DNA of 64,000 bases from Bugulina stolonifera (GCA_935421135.1 OW285189.1:23996298-24060297); one strand, 5' to 3'. Positions 10,679 through 22,968 are shown, counted from the stretch's first letter. Notes: generated from the letters alone by a model not told the origin. Program-made: numbers and translations.

Positions 10679-13504
10679 CAGTGTTCGAAGTGGAACAAAT
10701 GAGGTGGGTACACAGTACCTACCTGCAATCTTAGAGCTTTTCCTAAAGGGTGCATTGATCACTCAGAAGCTGCAGATCATAATTAGAAGTTGTTTTCCCA
10801 TTTCAGCAAGACAACAAGGGAGGACAATTTCTAATTATGGTTGACAGCTAATGAGTAACCTCATTACAGAGAGTACACAATAGGCCTACTAATGTAGACC
10901 ATTCCTCATATTCATTTTAAACTACTGAGTGTGCTTTGTGTCCCTCAATTCTGTATTACTGCTGCATTGATTGTAAGAATGAATAGATCTATACTATGTA
11001 AAACATGACAAATCCCCTTGTCTTATTTTCACTGTAATAGCAATACATGGAGTCAAAGAGAAAACAACTTCTTTATTTATTACAAAATGCTGAACTGCAA
11101 CATTTTACAGTATATTTTGTCTAAAGTAAATAAACACAAACAACAACATGTAACTGCAACAGTATGAAAACTATAGTAATTCAACAAAACAGCTATGACA
11201 TCAACGTTAGAGAAGGGAAGGAGTTGAAGCTCATCATCATAACTATAATGAACAAAAGTATTATACAATAAAATATATGTATTTCCCTTGTCACACCTTA
11301 CATGTAGATTTTAATATATAGCACCAGTGACGTTATTTGAACAACAGCTATAAGGAAAAGGTCAAAGGTTGAAGCCTATGAAAAATACATACCTGTGTAA
11401 GAGAGTTTCACCAGTTTATATAATATATATATACTCACTGGCTTTTCTCTAATACTATTATAATTTTGTTAATTTAAGAAATTTATCTGTGGGAGCTGTC
11501 AGAGTCTTGCATCGAATCCACGAAGACACCAGGCTCTAACTGGGGTTTGAACCAGTGGTGCATAATCGCCTAGAAAAGTGAACAGAAGACATTGCCACAA
11601 CACCAGTACAGCAATGTTAGAAAAAGACAGCTTCACCAGCAGCAGTAGATATGAAAAATATAAATTAGGGTAATATTTCTGCAAAATTAAATTCCTCACC
11701 AGCTTCCTTTGGATCACTAAACACTGTATTACAAGTATCCTCACCACTTGTGACAACATCTTCCAAAAATGCTAAATGCTTTATAAATTGGCAGCGCCAG
11801 TAAAAACTGGCCTCAAAGTTAAATCCATGGCCGAATATAACCTTAGCAAGAAATATCATATCATACTGACAGTAAATTAGTATTGCCTAAAAAAGACCAT
11901 TCAACTACCTAAGATACTTGACAAACTACCATGCATGTAGGTTAATAGGCAGCATGCAAGTAGACTAATAGGCGGCATGCAAGTACACTAATAGGCAGCA
12001 TGCAGCTTCATTACCTGTGGTCTTTTTTGGACTTCTGAAAGCAATGAATCGCCTCAATACCACAAAAATAGAGAATACAAACAAAATGATTACCAGTTAA
12101 ACTAAGCTCAATCCAAATATATAGTTTCTACTAGTACCATCTAGACTAAGCAATGACAGGATTTTTTTGAACTCTCTGTGAATCTGTCATAACCTCACTC
12201 TTTGCCTCACTTACTAAACTTGGAAGTAGTTTGCAATAGTAGATCAATACCTATAGGTGTTGAAGTTCAATACTTATACTATGGGCAAAAACAAATAGTA
12301 TTCCTACCTATTCTAGCATAAAAATATCAACGTTATATTAAAATATTTTATATAAAACAATACAGCAATTGCTATATTATTTACATTAAATATTCGATAC
12401 AATAATGATCATAAAAAATAACGTATCTAATAAACATAAATTAATTATCCAATTCCTTGTTCTATCAAAAACGATTCATTTCTATTTTATATTTTAATTT
12501 TTATTTATTGAATATCGACTCTTGTTCTTGTGGCAATCCAGTAAACAATATTTTGATTTATACTTGATGCAGGCTGATTGCTACAACACTTATCGACAAA
12601 ATAGTTTGTTTCATATAAAAATCAATGGAAACATAAATAATTAAGATTATCATTTGATTATCTAATTCTATTGATAATTTTTGATTAACTTCTAATAATT
12701 ATAATTAGAATAATTATATTATTTATTTTTTTATATAATAATTATTATTATAAGTAATATATATTAGATTTATCATTTATATGTTATGATGTTGAATACA
12801 GAAAGACTCTTTCTCTAGTAATAATCCAACTAATGCTTATATTTATGTTATTTTTTATGTACAACATCATGATCATATTAATATTTATTTTTGATTTTAT
12901 ATAATATTTGATTAGATTAGTAACTAAGCAAAACCACTATACTATTACCAGGAAAGTAAGATCAATACAACTATTTCCGATATTTATCACTCAGTCAAAC
13001 TTCAAATTCCAATAGAGTACAACAATTTACTTTTGAAATTTAGGTTTAGTGCTAAAAAACCTTTTTAAATTCAACTGTTTGGCCTTTGCCCTTATCAAAA
13101 AGTTTTCATTGCTCTGCAAACGCGTTCGGAAACCTGGAAAGTACTATAGAAAGTGGAACCCATATTCAAGTCCTATGAATCCATTGATACAATGACTAAC
13201 TTTCTTAGTAAAGCAGAAGAATTTATTTGTGTGCAGGCTGTTGGTCCGAGCTACTATCAACTTACTTTAACATTTCGGAATTAGTCGAACACGCTGTTAT
13301 CAATCAAACGATCGCTAGATTAGAGGAAATTTTACGATCAGCAGTCACTCAGCAACCAGTAAACCTATTTCGATTGCGAAAACTGCGGTGTCTTCAGCAA
13401 AACTAGCCAATTACCATGAGGGTACACGCCTGGTGACTGTGTACCCACCAAAATTGAGGTGGGTACACACCGTATACTCCCGTATAACCACACTTCGAAC
13501 ACTG
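10679..13504. mobile_element. hAT-type DNA transposon with 8-bp target duplication, 2826 bp
   Basis: Inverted ends CAGTGTTCGAAGTG (10679) and CACTTCGAACACTG (ends 13504). The exact 8-bp duplication CTTGTGAC lies at 10671-10678 and 13505-13512. CAG...CTG ends with an 8-bp duplication fit the hAT superfamily. A subterminal GAGGTGGGTACACA motif is found near both ends in inverted orientation. The interior is very AT-rich (about 12230-12950) with a three-copy 22-23-bp repeat near 11940-12000. No transposase was recognised; a 64-codon minus-strand frame at 11665-11859 could be an exon but is unsupported. Probably non-autonomous or degraded. Confidence 0.85.
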
Positions 13505-13705
13505 CTTGTGACTATGGATTGTGTAGTCTCACGTGCACACAGCCTAGATGTTGCCTGAGTTATGTATCTTCATGGCTAACCTTGATATACTCTTGAGTGT
13601 TGCTAGTAACACTAGTCTAGTAAAAGTTATAAATAAGTAGGCAAAATTGAGACCTTTTTTCCATGTTGGCTAAACACTATATAAAAAAGTTTATCTGCCA
13701 GATTG

Positions 13706-13856
13706 ACTTGGCAGAGCCCAAGTCAAAGTCACAAGTCATTCATGTGTCCAAGTCAACAGTCACATTGGTGCGCAAGTCAGAGTCAAGTCGGCAAGTCCGA
13801 GTCAAGTTGACTTGTGACTTGACTTGGCAAGTCAAGTCAAGTTTATGACTTTGACC
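13706..13856. repeat. Degenerate CAAGT-type repeat, second tract
   Basis: Repeated AAGTCAAGTC/AAGTCACAAGTC motifs similar to the tract at 10155-10290, on the other side of the hAT insertion. Confidence 0.75.
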
Positions 13857-14262
13857 CAGCTCTGCTACTCTTGTAACAAACTTACAAACTAAGTTTCAAA
13901 TTCAAATGATATAATAGCGAATTTGAGAGTGAGTTTTGAAACTGAACTGGTTTCTTATTTTTTAAACACTTTAGACATGTCTCGGGACTCATTCTTATTA
14001 TATTTGATGTTAATTATCATTATAATCATATAATCAATAATAATATATTAATATAATTATAATAGGCCCTAAATATAATAAAATGTATAAAGAAATAGAT
14101 GTTAGCGCAACAGTTGTTGTCACATTTGTAACTGAATCTATTCTCAACTCCACCAGCATTGTTATGGTACCAAATGTCCTCTTCTAACCAGTGATGGTTG
14201 CTATTAATATAAAGCATGGCACCAAGAACGAGAACAAGAGAAGACAACAGGAAGACCAGAAG

Positions 14263-15400
14263 CAGGGCTCTCAAGTTTCCCCCCCCCCCCCACCGAGCAG
14301 TTCGGATTTTGAGTGCTTGCTCGGAGTGCTCGGGAGGTTTTTCATTATTGATGATCTGCTCGGAAGTATCTTACAGATGAACAAGTCTTGAAAGTTTAAG
14401 GTATGGTGCAGTTAGATAATGCAAAAAGAACATTTTAATGCGTTTTTCAACAATTATCCTTCTGATTTGCAAAATAAAATAAAATAATATTGCTTAGGGA
14501 AACATGTGTTTGGCTAATTTGACCTTTAGCCTCAAAATTGGTTATCCAATGAGCTACACCGGATATTTTTTATAACGTTTTCTAGCTTAGAAAAGGGGAG
14601 GGCAATCTCTGTTTTAATAGACACGCGTAGTGAGGTGCCACAGAGTTATCTTCCCAATGCATATAATACAACACCTCATGGACCATCACCATGGGCACCA
14701 ATAAACTATTAATCATAATTGAGAGTTGTCCTCTCAATTTATTTCCTCCAAGAAAATAAGTTGAGAGAGGACAACTTCTAATTGTGATCACTAGCTTGCA
14801 TCACCCTTGTACCTGTGAAGTTCGTCTAATCAAAATTTGGGTGAAGTTAGTTAGAGCATCAAAATCTGCAATAAGTACGCCAAGAAAGTAATTATGACAT
14901 GAGAAAATTTGAGTTTAAAGTCAGGGTTAACACACATTATGTTATAACATATTGTGTAAAAGGGCTCTCAAAGTCTCAAGTTCTCGGATTTTCCAAGCAG
15001 TCAGGATTTTTCAGTGCTTGCGGGAGGTTTTCCATTATTAGTGATTTGCTCGGATTTTGGGAGATTTTCTCACATTAGCTATATTTTGGATTGAAATGCT
15101 TTAAAATCTCCAAATTAATCTTCAGTTTATCTCATAGCTTGTGAGTTGCTTAGAAATAAGCTACTAATTCTATTACTTTTTAAGGGCAAGGACTGAATTA
15201 CATGTATGTACTGGGATTATTAGGCTATGAGAAATTACTTAGGCTAACTCTGTAGAGCAAAAGATATGTGCATGTAAGTGACCAACAGCTTTATTTATAT
15301 ATCTGACCAATTGTTGGTAGAGTAATACTGCTACACTGCTTACACTGCAGTACATTGTACATTTGCTCGGATTTTTTGACTGAGCAACTTGAGAGCCCTG
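14263..15400. mobile_element. hAT-like element with CAGGGCTCTCAAGTT inverted ends
   Basis: It starts CAGGGCTCTCAAGTT (14263) and ends AACTTGAGAGCCCTG (15400), a perfect 15-bp inverted pair. CCAGAAG is duplicated at 14256-14262 and 15401-15407. The related sequence at about 43460-43480 (GGAAGATCGGAAGGTAGC) reads through without the element and acts as an empty site. The terminal motif recurs internally near 14961, so the element may be two units nested or joined. It contains a C12 run at the left and the 14365-15290 block found inverted at 59535-60477. No transposase recognised. Confidence 0.8.
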
Positions 15401-15407
15401 CCAGAAG

Positions 15408-16940
15408 GTAGCAAAGATACAAGCTTCAGGTCTGTATTTATTTAGTTTATGTATAAACAGTATTGTAAATTATATTTTATGTCTGTGTGTAGGCCTATAT
15501 TATCTTCTACATGTATATATGGGATAAAGCTCCATGTCTGCCTTCTGCAGCCAACCCAAGAGCAGCAACATCACAGCAAAACAGGTTAAAATAGCAGCAC
15601 AAGTAATCTCTGTTCAGACTTTGGAGCTGGGTTTAGTGGGCAGAGACTGAAGAGTGGTGGTACTGAAGAGTGATATATCCACAATATTAGCCACAGGGAC
15701 CCTTTTTAGAGCATGTTGTGTACTGCACAGTTTCTCTCTGCCTTAGATCTTTGCTGAGACAATAAGTTGAATAATTACATACCTAAACAACTTTATTATA
15801 CATTTAATAACATCTAAAAATCCTTTCCCTATACATGTAGCTTGACTTACTTTTCTATAGGTTGGTGTAATTATGTAATAGAAAAGCTGAAAGGCCTGTA
15901 GCTAATCATATGTCCTTCGTTAATTCAGTTTTCCATTACATTTAATTGACTTGTACTTTTGTATGGTGTGAAAGCTGGGGGTTGACTTTCACTTTTACTT
16001 TGCTACAAACCGTAGACTCTTGCGTGACTTTGGATATTGGCTTTACTCTGCATGTACTTTTAACATTCAGCTTTCAATAAGAATTTAATTGGCTTGGTGT
16101 AATTATGTAAGAACTCTTGTTTACAATAGAACAGCTGAAAGGAGAAATGGAAAATTTGAGGGATCTTTTGTTTTTCACCATTGCTGATCCCAGCAGTACA
16201 CAGTACCTGAATGTAGCAAACATCAAGCAGTTGTTGTTGTTACATCTGCACATTCTGTACACCCTCCTCTCAGTTAGCAGAATGAATAGTGTATTAGAGC
16301 TTCTGTACTTTTGACTCCGACTAGAACATTTTGGCACTAGTTGCTTCAATCTTACTATACTATACTATACAGATAGAGAGCAGCTAGTACTTTTGTTTGA
16401 CTTTCAACAGCATATTTGCCCATACTCATTATTTTAAATAACACTTTAAGCGCATTGAAAATTGTCTTCTCTTGTTTGTTTGAATCAATCTTTTTAAAAA
16501 TTACTAAACTGTGTATTCAGCAATATAATAATACCCGGTACAAAATTCCTATTGTTGATCTATTTGAACTTCCTTTGTACTTTTAACTCTACATTGGACT
16601 AGCTTTATCTGCTGAGTTGATGTTAAATTATTTTTTATCAATTGGGAATATATTTGTTGGCTTGGCAGATACCTGATATACCCAAGCTAACTAGATAGGC
16701 AGACAGAGCTGAACCTACCACGCCCGATCACAACCAAGTAAAAATAATCATTGTAGCCAATTTAGCAGTAATAGCTTTATTGTTCTCCACCAACTCCCAT
16801 CTTATATAACAGATAATGTAAGCTACTCAGTATAGCTACTGCTATTACAGCTAGTGTATAAGCCACTGGCTACAGGTACCAGCTAGCTACTAGCTACAGT
16901 ATTGGCCAGTATAATATATACTTAGGGTTTTATAGCTCGA
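15408..16940 (+). repeat. Non-coding part of segmental duplication A
   Basis: It contains the TTAA at 15596-15599 (CAGGTTAAAATAGC), which is the empty site for the element at 44517-46878 in copy B. A short coding-like piece (EQLKGEMENLRDLLFFTIAD) follows TACAATAG near 16125; it may be a coiled-coil exon remnant but is unsupported. Nothing else recognised. Confidence 0.6.
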
Positions 16941-16959
16941 TGTCTCATTACACTGTAGA

Positions 16960-17322
16960 TGGGTGCTGAGAATGTGGTGTTTGCCTTGTGTGGTCACTAA
17001 AGGAAAAGGAAAACCGTGCTTGGGATAAATCCATCACAAACATAGACGATGATACCATCTCAGTCAGTGTAAGTAGGCTATAGTACATAGAAAATTAAAA
17101 ATGGTCTGGTGTTTATCTGTGTTTACACTGTTTAGCAACATAATTATGTAATACCATCAATGTAATGCAATAATGCTGCATTTTTGGATGATGATTATAT
17201 TTTGCTTTATGGCTTATACTTCTACTTTATGATTTCTAGGGTAAAATGTTTGATAAAGTCTTCCACCAAACTCTACACAGGAGGAGGTTTACTGATCAGG
17301 AGTTAAACCTATTGTGAGAGGT
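16960..17322 (+). pseudogene. Kinesin motor N-terminal exon pair, degraded
   Basis: First piece (16960-17070): an ATG followed by GAENVVFALC, then, after a frame change, LKEKENRAWDKSI and DDDTISVS before GTAAGT. Second piece (17240-17322): after TTTCTAG, GKMFDKVFHQT and a broken remainder ending GAGAG|GTAAGACAC. The layout (beta-strand, P-L, acidic linker, then FDKVF) is that of the first two exons of a kinesin motor and parallels the kinesin-1-like copies nearby. FDKVFH is closer to kinesin-7-like motors, but the fragment is too short to assign. Frameshifts make it a pseudogene. Confidence 0.6.
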
Positions 17323-17821
17323 AAGACACAACCACCTACACATTGTGTTCTTCTTGTCATATGTTCAACTTCCCCTCTTCCTCCGTTCTGCATGTTAGAA
17401 CCATCTTAATCTTACCTGCGCACACTACTATAAATATGGCAGCTGTACTTACCTGCGCACACTACTATAAATATGGCAGCTGTACTTGCTAAGATGTAGT
17501 CATCATGTAGTGCATGTAAATGGCAGACAGACAGCATCTTCTGTACTAACAGTTTGATTCAACCAAATTTTTGAATTATCCAATGTTGAATTAAGCAAGC
17601 AAGCAAGCAAGCAAGTTCCACTGTATATTTACTCTTATTTTATACTATTTTCCTGTACTTGTCTATATTGTGCAATCACTGGAACATTGATGTAACCAGG
17701 ATTAATTATCTGGAGTTTTGTGGTCAAGATGCAGAGTATATATAAATCTTCAGCAATAAATCCCTGAATGGGTCAGTGATCCTAGTGTAAATATAGCTAT
17801 CTGGAGAGTTTATAGCTTGAT

Positions 17822-18650
17822 CTTCCTCTAATCTAGGAATCCCCCATCTTCCTCTAATCTAGGAATCTCCCATCTTCCTCTAATCTAGGAATCTGTTCTT
17901 CCAGCTGCTCCACAACTCAAAAAAGCGAAGTCCAGTTTTGTGACACAGCACACACAGTTCTATAGCCATACTACATATCAAAATGGCCCTTATGATGTCC
18001 TCATCTCAGCCATTCGTAATAATATTGGTTTTATGGTATCTCTAAAATTTTAGGTGAACTTAATGAGGCACAATGTATACGTGGGAGACAACAATGAAAA
18101 ATTCACAATATAATGCTAACCTTCAAGTTTTGGAGGGGAGTCATACTTTCTGTCATGCACAATGTGAAAATTCATCATTGAGTCAGTCATGTGTTGCTAT
18201 CAACAACATAAAAGTTTGGCCACATAGGGGAGCGCAACTCCAGTCTTTCTATTGTTGCTATTTCTGTTAAAAGTGGCATAAAAACTCACGATAAGTAGAA
18301 TTCATGGCTTTAAAATGACAGAACACATGTTAAAGATCATTTTGGTATATAAAACTTCCAGTAAAATGCTTAAAACCGGTGAGCAATGTTTATTAAGCAG
18401 GAAAACTACATTTTTGCAAACCTTAAACTTTTTCACAGCACTGTAATTATGTAATACAATGAATGTAATGCAATAATGTTGCATTTTTTAAATAATGATT
18501 ATATTTTGCTTTATGGCTTATACTGCTCCTACTTTATGATTTCTAGGGTAAAATGTTTGATCAAGTGTTCCACCAAACTATTTACAGGAGGAGGTTTACA
18601 GATCAGATTCAGGTTAATCTTTATCTTAATCGATTGCTTTTGACTTTTCA
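17822..18650 (+). repeat. Three-unit 26-bp repeat and a second degraded kinesin exon-2 copy
   Basis: 17822-17893 has three units of CTTCCTCTAATCTAGGAATC; copy B has about 16. At 18547-18612 the sequence GGTAAAATGTTTGATCAAGT repeats the degraded kinesin exon 2 of 17240, truncated after GATCAG. The rest has no recognisable feature. Confidence 0.6.
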
Positions 18651-18806
18651 AATCTTGCTTTATTGTTCTCCCTCAGACATGCATCCATCTTCTATATCAA
18701 ATATAAATTACTCAGTATAGCTACTGCTATTACAGCTACTGTGTAAGCTACTAGCTTTAAACTATACAGTATATAGACCTCCCCATCTTCCTCCAATCAA
18801 GGAATC

Positions 18807-18930
18807 GTTATTCTACCGTTTATTCTACCGTTTATTCTACCGTTTATTCTACCGTTTATTCTACCGTTTATTCTACCGTTTATTCTACCGTTTATTCTAC
18901 CGTTTATTCTACCATTTATTCTACCATTAC
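18807..18930. repeat. 12-bp tandem repeat (about 10 units)
   Basis: Units of GTTTATTCTACC. The homologous position in copy B (about 48070-48108) has only two to three units. Confidence 0.9.
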
Positions 18931-18959
18931 TCTTATTAAATTTTGTCTGTAGCACCAAG

Positions 18960-20162
18960 ATGAGTGAGTGCAGGGTCCAGGTTCCATGCAGAGTGAGGCC
19001 TCTAAAAAAGAGGATAGTGCTAACAGCAAATCTGTTAGAAAGATCAAGGGTGATTCCCTCTCAGTCATTGTAAGTTTGGTACATAGAAATGGTCTGCATG
19101 TTTATCTGTGTTTACACTGTTTAGTGAACATACAGTATGTAATACAATGTAGTATGTAATACAATGAATATAATGCAATAATGTTGCAAGTATGTTGGTG
19201 ATATACTTGTGAATTTTTTAGATAATGACTATATTTTACTTTATGGCTTATACTCCTACTTTGTGATGTCTAGGGTAAAGCCTACAGCTTCACTAAGGTG
19301 CAACCACCACACACTGCACAGGAGGACGTGTATAGCTCAGGTGTCAACCTATAGTTGAAGGTAAGACACAACCACCTAGACATTGTGTTCTTCTTCTATA
19401 ATCGTTCCAACTCAATGTGGAGTAGCTGCTGACAGCACCAATGGTGTTCCAACTCAATGTGGGGTAGCTGCTGACAGCACCAATGGTGTTCCAACTCAAT
19501 GTGGGGTAGCTGCTGACAGCACCAATGGTGTTCCAACTCAATGTGGGGTAGCTGCTGACAGCACCAATGCCTTCCACTTTACTCCCTCCTGTGCATCTTC
19601 ACTGCGGCGCCCACTGCTTTTATATCCTCCTGTATAGTATCACTCAGTGTTTGCTTTGGTTTTCCTGTTTTTCCTTTACTTGGCACGCTCATGCTCGTGT
19701 TCTTCTTGTCACATGTTCCACTTTCCTCCTTTCTACATGTTGGAACTTGCAGTAATTACAGACTGGGTACCTTGCAATCATTGTTCAGTCCATTGTAAAG
19801 AATGGAGAAGTAACTACCTTTTGTTTATTACATGTATATTATTACAATATATATAATATTATATAATATAATATTATATTATGTATTTTATAATATAATA
19901 TTATATAATTATATTATGTATTATATAATATAATATTATATATTATATTATGTATTATATTTTATTATTCAGATGAAGTTACAATGTGTAGTATTATATT
20001 ACATTTCCTAATCAAACGTGCTATATATACATTGGACTTTCTATCTGTAATGGGATGATTACTCATCTGCTCCCTTTTGCTTTCAGATATTCTTAGTGGA
20101 CTTAATGGCACTATCATAGCCGATTGGCAAATGTCTACTGGCAAGACTCGCACTAAATGGAG
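18960..20162 (+). pseudogene. Kinesin-1-like motor exons 1-3, copy A
   Basis: Exon 1 (18960-19069): MSECRVQVPCRVRPL, then, after a one-base shift in an A run, KKEDSANSKSV and KIKGDSLSVI up to GTAAGT. Exon 2 (19274-19360): GKAYSFTKVQPPHTAQEDVY, with a one-base loss that brings a stop before the donor. Exon 3 (20087-20162): DILSGLNGTIIADWQMSTGK, matching the kinesin strand and P-loop region; GKT is kept but the usual GQT is WQM. Kinesin-1 heavy chains have this exact order (CRxRPL, AxxFDxV, NGTIxAYGQTxSGKT). Lesions show a pseudogene. Exon 2 is followed by a four-unit 42-bp array. Confidence 0.85.
19404..19569 (+). repeat. 42-bp tandem repeat (4 units) just inside a kinesin intron
   Basis: Units GTTCCAACTCAATGTGGGGT and on, starting about 43 bp after the exon-2 donor at 19361. 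Copy B has a single unit at about 49320. The open frames that run through it on both strands are artefacts. Confidence 0.9.
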
Positions 20163-20429
20163 GTGAGTGGAGACAGATTCCTATTAAATCCATGGCCAAT
20201 GTTATATCATTGTAAGCAACTTATTATGCGTGTCATAACACTGGCTTACGTGTGCAGTGGATGAAGTGATTGCCAGTAGCTAGCACTGACGTGACTTATG
20301 TTCTGAATAGTAGATAGCCTACATTCAATATCAAAGTATTCATGATTAAATTAATGTTACGGTAAATATTGCACCATCATATACATGTGGAGTATTTGGT
20401 TCCAACCCTGTATGTAGTTTTCATCACTG

Positions 20430-21250
20430 AATGAAATATCGAGGGTTGTACTTGCTACTTCTAACCACATCATCGACCTTTAACATTTGTTTTGGATAAC
20501 TTTGGTGTAGAAGCATTCAGTGAAAGGCATACTTCTTCATTTTCACTGTTTGCATCTCCCGGTGTCATTTTGATAGAAGAATGCTGTATGTATTGACAAT
20601 GTCATCTATCACTTCAATCCATTTTGTTGAGGGTGCTTTTGCGAACCATCTGAGTAGTTTGTTTTGGCGAGTTCTGTAGAATCGCTCTATACAAGCAGTT
20701 TTGATTTCATCATTTTCGGTAGAGACAATAATGAATGCCGTTCTTTTCTAGTAGATTTTTCACATGAACATTATAACATCCATTGCCTTTGTCAAATTGA
20801 ATAGAACGAAATGGTTTCCGAGGACCTATTTCACATACATTTTTTCAACTTTAATGGTCTAGCCCAAGCATGTTTTGGGAACACGTCTATAACGCATAAG
20901 ATGAATGAGTGGTTCCTATTCCCCTTTTTAACTTTCTGCATGTCAATTAATTCCACTCACAAGATGAGTTCTTGTGAATTTTCGAATAACTGGTTTGTCG
21001 AGAGTGAAAGCCGTTTTAATGCTCTTTTGATGAGTAGTTTCTCTTTTTTCTCTTTAGAGAGTTTAGAAGTCCCTGTGCTCCACCTAAACTTTCTAAGTTC
21101 TAAAGTTTTGCAATTTTATTACTTTTATTTTTGCGTTTCATACGACAAAGAAACCCAACGCTTCAGTAGCCTTTTTTAGCTTTTAAACTTGCTTTATGAG
21201 GATTCTGTTCATAATTACTTTTGTACTCGCTTTCTCGCCTGTATCCCCCA
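20430..21250 (-). pseudogene. Retroviral-type (rve) integrase remnant, Polinton-like
   Basis: Minus-strand reading gives, with frameshifts, FRSIQFDKGNG and VHVKNLLEKNGIHYCLYR, then NDEIKTACIERFYRTRQNKL and STKWIEVIDDIVNTY. The spaced Asp and the Glu in IERFYRT are the second and third catalytic positions of a DDE integrase core. The IERF/Y-RT and W-DVLDDxVxxYN pattern is that of the integrase class found in Polintons/Mavericks and related domesticated genes. Several stops are present and the N-terminal part is poorly preserved. It lies beside a minus-strand kinesin exon 1 (21257-21340). A homologous remnant is at 50100-50870. Confidence 0.6.
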
Positions 21251-21256
21251 ATATTT

Positions 21257-21442
21257 TCATAGACCATTTCTATGTACTAAACTTACACTGACTGAAATGG
21301 AATCACCCTTGATCTTTACAACAGATTTGCTGTTTGCATCTTTTTTGTATAAAGTTTCACCAATAGTATACTCTTCCATGGGAAGGATGGTCAAAAGTTG
21401 TTCCACAAATGAATGATTATCCTTAATTACAAAATTGTACAA
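21257..21442 (-). pseudogene. Kinesin exon 1 fragment with foreign 5' part
   Basis: Minus-strand KKDANSKSVVKIKGDSISVS followed by the donor GTAAGTTT matches the second half of kinesin exon 1 in the other copies. The upstream part (NHSFVEQLLTILPMEEYTIG) is different from other exon-1 copies. A further minus-strand piece (21423-21617, with SLALDESTDKCEVARLATFV) resembles a hAT transposase segment, so the exon appears joined to transposon sequence. Confidence 0.6.
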
Positions 21443-21720
21443 ATGTAGCTAGCCGTGCTACTTCACACTTATCAGTAGACTCATCCAGTGCCAGAGATAA
21501 TCCATCCGATGCTGGCACTTGCTTGATGTGATCTTTGAACAACACGGGATCTATGTCTCCTATGCAGGAAGCAACAGTATTTCTAGAGAGCTGGAGCGAG
21601 TCAATGGCTTGATACAAGGAAAAGTTTTGAGGCTCAAGAGTTTTGGCTACTATCTCTATGCACTCTTTGACAACAGTCCCAAATCAATATGGAGCTATTG
21701 CTTTAGCTAAAACTGTCCAC
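21423..21720 (-). pseudogene. Short hAT transposase-like fragment
   Basis: Minus-strand frame with SLQLSRNTVASCIGDIDPVL and DGLSLALDESTDKCEVARLA. The LALDESTDxxxxA block is the conserved strand around the first catalytic region of the ZBED/GTF2IRD2-like hAT transposases, which read LxxDESTDxxDTAQ. It is truncated on both sides and differs from the larger hAT fragments at 27.6 and 57.4 kb. Confidence 0.6.
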
Positions 21721-21736
21721 ACTACACACCGCCCAA

Positions 21737-22297
21737 CCTACAATGAGGAAGTTTCCAAGTAGAAACTGCACTATACTACATACAGCCTAAATACATACCT
21801 TCTGTGTGTATATCTCGTTTGAGATTCCCTGCATACGTGCTTATATATTTGCAGAAGCTGCGTTCGAATGGTTTTTTTACACCAGTATGAGACCACTGAT
21901 GCCTTGCCATGTGGTGACGGTAATTAGATTTATATGTGCATTGTAGAGAACACACTCTACATGTATATTATGGTTGGTTTTAGTTCCATATCAACGTAAG
22001 ATGTTGTTAGGTTTTCAGACTGAGAATCGTCTATTAAATTCCAATAAAAACTAAAATATTAATATATAATGTAGTACAATATAATAAGAAATAATGTAAA
22101 ATAGCATGAAACAATATATAAGACATATAAAAGCACAATATAATTCACAATATTATAAAATTATTAATAATGTTAGTAGCAAAATGTGTAGTACATGCAT
22201 AGGTAACATTATGGGCTTTAAAACTTGCGTTCTGTACATGGTGACTTATGACTGTCTTCTTGTTGGGTGTCTCCTTATATGTATAATGTTAAACTGT
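21737..22297 (-). repeat. Interspersed block shared with 28815-29370
   Basis: Shares CAAGTAGAAACTGCACTATA-type sequence, TCTCGTTTGAGATTCCCTGC and CAGACTGAGAATCGTCTATT with 28815-29370, in the same orientation. AT-rich and non-coding; it ends where zinc-finger coding remnants begin. Confidence 0.75.
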
Positions 22298-22705
22298 TAA
22301 GATTTTATGCCGGCTTCATTGTGCCGGGTCAAATTACCTTTGTGCCCAGATTTGTATGTGCAAAATTCGCACGAAAATGGTTTCTTACCATCATGAACAA
22401 CTTTTTTATGTTTTTGCTGACACAGCATCTTCGTAGTTTTCTTTTAGCTCTGTTTGACTACAAAATTTGACAGAAAAGAATTAAATGCAATCTTTTATAA
22501 TTTTAATAATAGCCAAATCAATTGACTTCCCCCAATAAAACCTCTTTCTTGCAAACACATCATAGCTACTATCTCCAACAGAAGTCACACTGGAATGGTG
22601 TCTCACCAGTGACCAATGTGCACTACTTTTTTGTGCTTCAGCAAAGCTCCACCATCTATAAATTCGTAGTTGCATTGGTCACACTGTAGCTTTGGTGCAC
22701 TACTA
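22298..22705 (-). pseudogene. C2H2 zinc-finger exons, minus-strand copy 1
   Basis: 22298-22402 reads HDGKKPFSCEFCTYKSGHKG, NLTRHNEAGIKS, stop: one finger with C-x2-C and an H after 12 residues, then an altered second His. 22580-22705 reads APKLQCDQCNYEFIDGGALL, KHKKVVH, then, after a shift, GETPFQCDFC. The linker and finger pattern is that of C2H2 (REST-like CxxCxY) fingers. About ten related copies are scattered in the window. Frameshifts and lost ligands indicate decay. Confidence 0.75.
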
Positions 22706-22858
22706 CTACCAAGCGCTTCTCAATCTCCTCTTTTGCCTCTTTGTTAGTGCATGCCCTTTTTGCCGACACATCTTCGTAGTTTTCTTTTAGCTGTTTTCTT
22801 ACAAAATTTGACAGAAAGGGATTAAGTGTCATTGACCGTTTCTACGTACTAAACTTAC

Positions 22859-22968
22859 AATGACTGAGATGGTCTCACCATCTTTCTAACAGATTTGCTA
22901 CTAGCACCATCCTCTTTTTTGTTACGAGGCCTCACTCTGCATAGAACCTGAACTCTGCACTCACTCAT
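22859..22968 (-). pseudogene. Kinesin-1-like exon 1, minus-strand copy C
   Basis: Start codon complement at 22966-22968. Reads MSECRVQVLCRVRPRNKKED, then GASSKSVRKM, with an internal deletion before the GTAAGTTT donor (complement at 22851-22858). It corresponds to exon 1 of the copies at 18960 and 48136. It lies in the 22837-23980 block that is almost identical to 56044-57187. Confidence 0.8.

Larger units (their letters stand above)
13857..21350 (+). repeat. Segmental duplication, copy A (partner 41690-50960)
   Basis: Collinear direct repeat. 13857-14250 matches parts of 41690-41908 and 42655-42840. 15408-15720 matches 43470-43520, 44350-44516 and 46879-47060. 16506-16720 matches 47085-47290. 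18650-20170 matches 47820-49890. 20170-21300 matches 49890-50910. Copy A holds the hAT-like insertion 14263-15400; copy B holds TTAA elements at 44517-46878 and 48183-48932. Tandem-array copy numbers differ between the copies. Identity is visible by eye but was not computed. Confidence 0.85.

Noticed and set aside
14281..14292. Poly-C runs at 14281, 42731 and 50843
   Set aside because: Homopolymer runs inside repeats; may be sequencing-sensitive, no function suggested.
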